Below are positions 57,761 through 64,000 of a stretch of DNA of 64,000 nucleotides, piece by piece. Under the pieces are notes generated by a model. That model saw nothing but the letters and a program-made list of their open reading frames with translations, ran no database searches and was not told where the DNA came from. Positions within the stretch are counted from its first letter, which is position 1; each line of letters starts with the position of its first letter. This DNA comes from Lamellibrachia columna (taxonomy: Eukaryota > Annelida > Polychaeta > Sabellida > Siboglinidae), in NCBI GenBank assembly GCA_963662155.1, contig OY759261.1, positions 40,654,496 through 40,718,495 of the forward strand, in the 5' to 3' direction. A program made the position numbers and the translations under genes.

Positions 57761-58575
57761 GTCAATTAAATCTTATCGTCTTCTGTTCCGACCAGTGGGG
57801 CAGAATTGATGCTAGAAACCCCCCTTTACCACAGACTGACACTCAGCCAACGACGATACAGCGTATCGTAGGAATGCTTGCTGAATGTCGGCTGCACACA
57901 TAGTGTGTCCTACTATCAAGACATTTAGATTTGTTATTTTATGGAGACCCATGGAATTCCATCAAGACATTGCTTAACTTGAACTTGTCAAGAGACGTCG
58001 CAAAATGGCTTCTTTCTTTTCATTTGTGAAGCGGAAGTGCTCATATACACAACAGTTATTCTACTAGAAATTGCCAAGCCATGATATTCGTCAAACTCAT
58101 TATTATGCAAAACTAAGAATCAGGTGGCTGTCTGTTGGTTGTATTTGTGCTACTACAGTTCAAAGGGCATGGATACTTATAAAGGCGTCATAGGCATGAC
58201 GTCAAACACTAGTTGGTGACACCAAATATAGCGGAGTCGCCTCCCCAGCAAGACGACCAATTGAGCCGCACAAATTCGAAGAAATCCGCAGTCGATACCC
58301 CGCACTAAAACTTCAAATAAGCATTTTATTGTAAATGACTTGACGTAGTCAAGTAGTGGAATAAAGCAACAGCATTGATCGTGAATCCTGGAATAGTAAA
58401 GTAACTGGAAATTGTATTTTATATCTACATATACACGGGCGTCACGCACATGCATTATCACAATTGTTTCTCCCAATACAATGATAGTTTTAATATCAGA
58501 TGTATTCAAATGTTGCTGCTTCACCACATTATAAATAATGCTCATAACAGTGTGAGTAACATAGAAACAATTCTG
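57761..58575. other. No gene identified
   Basis: A 164-residue minus-strand frame overlaps 58177-58671 and runs into the inverted arm; it lacks any recognised motif and I do not call it. Confidence 0.5.
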
Positions 58576-59455
58576 AATCTTCAAATGAGGGGAGGTAACT
58601 ACCTTATACATTTGTGACGTCACACCCCCTGACGACAGTTCCGCCCCCCGGCGACCGGAACAATCGTACATTATGGCCCCTAACCATTACGTAACTAGGA
58701 ACAATCGTAGCCGTAGCAACGGGGTTTCCACTAGCAATAGGGTTTTCCTTGGAGTTTCCGCTGATACAATCACCAGGGGGCGCTCACGGGGTTTCCCTAG
58801 GGTTTGCGCTGATACAATCGCAAGGGGACGCTCACGGGGTTTCAGGTGACTACGTGCACGGCTTCTTGCGCATGCACAGCATGCCCACAGCCTTCTGGGT
58901 AGCTTGAACACACCCAAGTGACTGTATCAGCGCCCCCTGACGACTGCAGCTAACCCTAAACCAGCTACTCTGGACCTCACCACTGTACAACATCGACAAT
59001 TTGTATATAATCATAGCGAAGTCGTTGAATGTGGTTTCAGTAAGTTGTACACATGTTTGCTTATTTATATAAAAGGTGAACACATATTTTGCAGTTCCCG
59101 TGTACTAGATTTACGCCAATTTACGGGTGAATAGTTGTTCTAACGCGGGTTTAGGAGGACGTTACGGTTACATAAGTTTTATTTGTTTTCTGAATCCTTC
59201 TGTGCAAAAATTAGTGTCACGCACTTCCATATTTGGTGTCGCGAACGGGAGCGATAAGCCGCATACAGAGCAATACCCAATAAGGACATGCAGCTGACGT
59301 AAGCCGCACGCAGAACAATACCCAATAAGGACATGCAGCTGACGTAAGCTATAAACGTGTCAGGATATGCAGTTTGCGTGGAAACCCCGTTATGTATTGC
59401 AGGACTGAGGCGGTATAGGCAGTATATAGGTGTCGACATCAGACGACATAGACCG

Positions 59456-59917
59456 AAAAGTTATCGATATAATGTGATCATGCGATATGTGTTGTATAGC
59501 CTACATGCATGACTACGTTTTTCTCGCTGAATGCATGGACATTCGACCGCTAGGTCATGATCTGTTAGCAAGGTGAAAACGGTCGTATTTTTTTTAAAGT
59601 GGTTAGAAATCGACACGACACCTTCCTATCGAATAAGAGTACGAGCAAATGTTATTAAATAGTTAAAAATAATGACAAAGGATATCATAGTAAAGCATTG
59701 TAATATAATTAAATATGGGTATGTTATTTTAAAATATTGCGCGCTTTCTTATTTCGACCGTATATGGTATTGCTCTGTACAATGAAAAGTTTTTAATATA
59801 ATGTGATGATGCGATATGTGTTGCATAGCCTATATGCATGGCTACATTTTTCTCGCTGCATCTATGGACATTCGACCGCTAGGTCGTCATCTGCTAGCAC
59901 GGTGAAATGTGGTCGTC
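59456..59917. repeat. Direct repeat of ~130 bp, 329-bp offset
   Basis: 59456-59588 and 59785-59917 share ATAATGTGAT(C/G)ATGCGATATGTGTTG, TTTTTCTCGCTG and GGACATTCGACCGCTAGGTC. After the second copy, pieces of the arm's GGACATGCAGCTGACGTAAGCC unit recur (59920-60040). Confidence 0.85.
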
Positions 59918-60129
59918 GCAGCTGACGTAAGCCGCACTACATAGAAAAAAGAAATGCTATAAACGTGTCAGGACATGCAGCTGACATAAGCCGAACATAG
60001 AACAATACCAAATAAGGACATGCAGCTGATGTAAGCCACAACAGACGCGTCGCGGAAAGTGCACCTTCATCATATTTTCGTTATATGTCAATATTTAAAA
60101 ATATTGCGTTCTTACACTTTATCCATAAT

Positions 60130-60214
60130 TGACACAGTTCACCCATAACTCCTACAGTTTACCCACACCTACAGTTTACTCATAATTCTTACAATTTACC
60201 CATACTTCCTACAA
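60130..60214. repeat. Short tandem CCTACAGTTTACCCA-like units
   Basis: Five imperfect units such as TCCTACAGTTTACCCA and TTCTTACAATTTACCCATA precede the RT segment; the junction with the RT lies near 60215. Confidence 0.75.
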
Positions 60215-61416
60215 TTTACCTCGAAAGCCGACGTTTCTTCGTGGTGCTGAATGGTAAAAAGAGCCGTTGGCGACGACAGAAAAACGGACTACCACAGGGA
60301 AGTGTACTGGCACCGATGTTATTCAACATCTACACCAACGATCAGCCCGTGCACACTGATACACAGAGTTTCATATATGCGGACGACTTATGCATTGCAT
60401 CGCAAGAAAAAGATTTCAATAACATCGAAGTAAATCTGACGTCTGCACTAAGCATCTTGTCCACATACTACGACCTCAACCAACTGCGCGCAAACCCATC
60501 TAAGACGCAGGTGTGTGCTTTCCACCTGAGGAACAGAGACGCTAAGCGAGAATTAAACATTGTTTGGAATGGGACCCGTCTCAACAACACATCAACACCA
60601 GTGTACCTCGGCGTTCATCTCGATAGAACTCTCTCCTTTAAGACACACATACATAAAACCAAGATGAAAGTAAACGCAAGAAACAACATCATCCGCAAAC
60701 TTGCCAACTCGAAGTGGGGGTGCAGAGCATCAACTTTAAGATCTAGTTGTATCGCTCTCTGCTACTCAGCTGCCGAGTATGCCTGTCCGGTATGGGAAAG
60801 GTCCACACACGCAAGCAAGTTGAACCCTGCTCTACATGACTGCTGCCGCATCATCTCAGGCTGCCTCAAACCGGCGAACGTCGACAGCGTACACTTGCTG
60901 GCCGGCATAGCTCCCCCTCAAATCAGGAGAACTGTTGCCAGCCGCATGGAACGATCACGACTAACGACAGATACCAGACACCAACTGTTCAACCATATGC
61001 CAGCTGCTAGCCGGCTGAAGTCGCGGAAGAGCTTCATGCACACAGTGACACCGCTCGACTCGTCTCCTAGTATCAGTAGAATACAGATGTGGAACAGCAA
61101 AATAGCTGATATACCAACCTCCAATAAAATGGGATTAGAGGCGGCTGAATCCCTGCCAGCGGGGTCTGACCAAGCATGGCTCTGTTGGCGTTCTCTGAAC
61201 CGCCTACGCACTGGCGTTGGCCGTGTTAAAAGTACGATGAGGAGGTGGGGATACATTAATGACACCCAGTCTTTGAACTGCAACTGTGGGGAACTACAAA
61301 CGATGGCCCACCTCCTCTGCTGTCGACTACTGGATGAGGCCTGCACCGCAGAAGACCTTGTCACTGTCACTGAGCGAGCAAAGGCGTGCGCCCGCAAGTG
61401 GCAACACATTGTGTGA
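60215..61416 (+). CDS. Jockey-like RT, 5'-truncated but open through YADD to C-terminus
   Basis: The frame is open from about 60215 (YLESRRFFVVLNGK) to TGA 61414-61416, ~400 residues without a stop. No ATG supports a native start; homology enters mid-RT. Counting from the GTG at 60241: KNGLPQGSVLAPMLFNIYTND (motif B region, 14-34, cited for position), catalytic YADD at 46-49 (60376-60387), VYLGVHLDRTLSF, YACPVWERS, and a C-terminal cysteine/histidine motif CNCGELQTMAHLLCC from residue 347. The catalytic aspartates are intact but the fingers and the endonuclease are missing. It lies inside the inverted-arm element; being open over 1.2 kb suggests a recent insertion, or capture. Confidence 0.8.
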
Positions 61417-62252
61417 AGGACATGAAAGAAGAAGACCGCAAGCTGTATGGCCTGACACGTTTATAGCTTACGTCAGCTGCATGTCCTTATTTGGTATTGT
61501 TCCCGTTTGTAATACCAAATATGGAAGTGCGTGACACTAATTTGTATACAGAAGGATTCAGAAAACAAATTAAAATTATGTGACCGTAATGTCCTCCTAA
61601 ATACGCGTTAGAACAACTATTCACCCGTAAATTGGCATAATTCTAGTACACGGGAACTGCGGGAACTGTGTTCGCCTTTTATATAAATAAGCAAACATGT
61701 GTACAACTTACTGAAACCACAGTATCGACTGCAACGACTTCGCTATGGTTATATATAAATCGTCGATGTTGTACGTTGTGAGGTCCAGAATAGGTAGCTT
61801 AGGGATAGCTGCAGTCGTCAGGGGCACTGATACAGTCACCGGGGGTTCTCAAGCTACCCAGAATGCTGTGTGCATGTTGTGCATGTGCAAGAAACCGAAA
61901 ACGGAAGTCCATCGTGCACGTAGTCACCTGAAACCCAGTGAGCGTCCCCTGGCGATTGTATCAGCGCAAACCCTAGGGAAATCCTAAAGGGAAACCCCGT
62001 GACCGGCCCCTGACGAGTGTATAAGCGCAAAACTTGGGTAAATCATAAAGTGGAAACCCCGAGAGCGCCCCCTGACGACTGTATCGGGAAACCCCTTTGC
62101 TAGGGGAAACCCTGTTGCTAGGGCTACGATTGTTCCGAGTTACGTAATGGTTAGGGTTAGGGTTAGCGCCAGTCGCCAGGGGGCGCTACTGAAGTCAGGG
62201 GATGTGACGTAAAAAATATATGAGGTAGTTACCTCCACCTCATTTGAAGATT

Positions 62253-62870
62253 AAAAATTACACTTATACTACTAGTGTGGTGTAAACCACGATGTCCTTT
62301 CATGCTGACAAATTGCCCGTAAAATAATAAAAGTATAAATGCTCGATTAAGCAAGTTTACAAAAGGAAATCATTACTTATTAAATTTGTATTAGTAAAAA
62401 ATAAATAAGTGATACAAAGAATAAATATATTAACATTAATATTACATTGGTATTGATACTATATTAATTATATTAACAAATAATACAAATAATAAATCTC
62501 AAATAATCCTACCATGAATAATATATTATAAGAAACTAAATGTATATTTGTAATAATAAGTTAATAATAAATTCATATAAAAATGTTATCGGTCTGACGA
62601 ATTCCTGTTCTGTCCATGCGAAATTTAAATATAATATTACACAGATTCGGACAATAAGAACAACAAAACATTTTTTTCCCGTATCACTTCTTTTCCCGAA
62701 TTTGTGGTTTTCATAGCAATACTTAAAAAAATTAAGAATTGATATGTGTTAATCTTGATTGGGTAGCAAATTTCCCCCCAAGGAATTGCATAAACAGGAT
62801 TGTTGAAGGACTAATAAATTATATCTTTTATTTCATTTTCAAAATTAAAGATGTATTGATTGGATCATTA
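62253..62870. other. AT-rich DNA, no gene identified
   Basis: TAATAATA-type low-complexity stretches (62400-62580). Nothing coding. Confidence 0.6.
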
Positions 62871-62875
62871 TGTGT

Positions 62876-62882
62876 GTGTGTG

Positions 62883-62961
<79 letters not shown>

Positions 62962-62962
62962 A

Positions 62963-62996
<34 letters not shown>

Positions 62997-62997
62997 C

Positions 62998-63044
<47 letters not shown>

Positions 63045-63091
63045 TAAACATATACATATACATATACACACATATTATTTGCAGGATCGCC

Positions 63092-63183
<92 letters not shown>

Positions 63184-63231
63184 TATATATATATATACAC
63201 CGGCGATTCTCGAAATCGTCCAAGCAAATTA

Positions 63232-63275
<44 letters not shown>
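62876..63275. repeat. Three (TA)n arrays with an embedded inverted repeat
   Basis: TA at 62885-63042, 63094-63195 and 63240-63275. The middle array is flanked by AGGATCGCCGG (63083-63093) and CCGGCGATTCT (63200-63210), inverted copies of each other with one mismatch. Confidence 0.93.
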
Positions 63276-63279
<4 letters not shown>

Positions 63280-63309
63280 AATCCAATATATATATATTGG
63301 ATATTGACA

Positions 63310-63448
63310 TGTTTATGACACTGTCCCGCCTAAATATTTTACGACTGTCAGAAACCTAACCTTGCCCAGATTCGAGTACATTGCCCGACATTGTCTGTCT
63401 CCAATTGTACTCTCGATACCAACACAATTTCCTACGATCAACCATTAA

Positions 63449-63508
<60 letters not shown>

Positions 63509-63592
63509 CAATTGCACGACCCCATATAAGTGTTTGTAAAATTTAGTTCGTTATAAACAATTGGTAATAGTTCCCTTTCAAAATATTTCGAA

Positions 63593-63642
<50 letters not shown>

Positions 63643-63648
63643 GTATAG

Positions 63649-63690
<42 letters not shown>

Positions 63691-63713
63691 TTATATAAAT
63701 ATATATATATATA

Positions 63714-63775
<62 letters not shown>

Positions 63776-63950
63776 CATCAATCGATGATATAATAGATAT
63801 TGACAGTTTATGACACTGTCCCGCCTGAAATACTTTTATTAACGTCAGAAACCTAACCTTGCCCAGATTCGAGAACATTGTTGGACATTGTAGGCCTCTA
63901 ATTGTTATTGCGATGCCAACACTATGTCCTACGATAAACGAAACTTTAAA
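63310..63950. repeat. Duplicated ~150-bp unit separated by TA/CA arrays
   Basis: 63310-63450 and 63798-63945 share TTTATGACACTGTCCCGCCT, GTCAGAAACCTAACCTTGCC and CAGATTCGAG(T/A)ACATTG. Between them lie TA arrays at 63452-63507, 63599-63637 and 63650-63712 and a (CA)n at 63714-63770. No coding. Confidence 0.9.
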
Positions 63951-64000
63951 CAAATCCTGAATATTTCGTGATGCGTGCAAGCCATTTTTTATGTATACTA

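Larger units (their letters stand above)
58576..62252. mobile_element. 3.7-kb foldback-like element with ~0.8-kb inverted arms around an RT segment
   Basis: 58576-59379 and 61437-62252 are imperfect inverted repeats. The left outer end AATCTTCAAATGAGG matches the right end reversed, and similarity continues through GGAGGTAACTACCT, CATTACGTAACT(A/C)GGAACAATCG, GGTGACTACGTGCACG-type, AAGTTGTACACATGTTTGC and GACATGCAGCTGACGTAAGC. Arms carry tandem CCCCTGACGA(C/G)TGTAT(C/A)(A/G)-containing units. The middle holds a direct repeat and an open RT fragment on the + strand. Foldback elements or a DNA transposon with a nested retrotransposon are the likely explanations. No transposase was seen and no target-site duplication was resolved. 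Confidence 0.75.

Noticed and set aside
58177..58671. 164-residue minus-strand frame as a gene
   Set aside because: Overlaps the arm of the inverted element, no domain or splice support, low-complexity hydrophobic composition.
60918..61409. 163-residue minus-strand frame
   Set aside because: Antisense shadow of the RT frame at 60215-61416.
62150..62172. Interstitial telomere repeat GGTTAGGGTTAGGGTTAG
   Set aside because: Only about two and a half units, lying inside the right arm of the inverted element; probably part of the arm sequence.

Overview
This window looks like nuclear DNA from an animal, probably a marine invertebrate; the phylum cannot be fixed from the sequence alone. Genes have GT-AG introns, and most of the rest is non-LTR retrotransposon debris (RTE-like, CR1-like, L2/Jockey-like), short DNA-transposon remnants, long microsatellites (TA, CA/GT, ACAT, ACGC) and at least nine kinds of minisatellite. 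I see no rRNA, tRNA, CRISPR array or bacterial-style operon.

The only convincing host genes belong to one small family of secreted, cysteine-containing proteins whose blocks end like galactose-binding-like (F5/8C or fucolectin-type) domains. One member lies on the + strand (exons at 2516-2743, 4784-4986 and 7078-7299; its first exon is not visible). A close paralogue lies on the - strand and faces it (signal-peptide exon 53231-53288, exon 2 at 48533-48760 with an identical second copy at 49553-49780, exon 3 at 46405-46595, exon 4 at 45346-45567). Exon lengths, intron phases, intron sequence and 3' flank all match between the two, so they arose by duplication of a whole gene. A more distant relative has its last exon at 21382-21848 on the - strand, and a broken copy of that exon lies at 26440-26795.

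Layout: 1-2.5 kb, decayed RTE element and a TA array; 2.5-7.3 kb, + gene with a hAT-like insertion in its last intron; 8.9-9.4 and 10.6-14.9 kb, decayed non-LTR elements, the larger with ORF1 (PHD-like) and ORF2; 15.6-21.3 kb, minisatellites, CR1 scraps, microsatellites and a degenerate ~13-bp repeat field; 21.4-21.8 kb, distant family member; 22.2-24.9 kb, a nearly whole CR1-like element that lacks its polymerase active site; 25-27 kb, second copies of the ~13-bp field and of the distant exon; 27-45 kb, dispersed repeats in pairs, minisatellites (20, 38, 30, 18, 14 and 9 bp) and two more RT relics; 45-53.3 kb, - gene; 54-58.5 kb, CR1 tail and unidentified ORFs; 58.6-62.3 kb, a 3.7-kb structure with inverted arms of ~0.8 kb around an open RT fragment; 62.9-64 kb, TA arrays and a duplicated 150-bp unit.

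The points most worth attention are the exact 1,020-bp tandem duplication that doubles a symmetric phase-1 exon, the inverted-arm structure carrying an RT segment, and a pair of diverged repeats (37.6-38.7 and 42.2-44.8 kb) in which two different minisatellites have grown in one copy while the other appears to keep the unexpanded state. Family names rest on motif recognition by eye; no database search was run.
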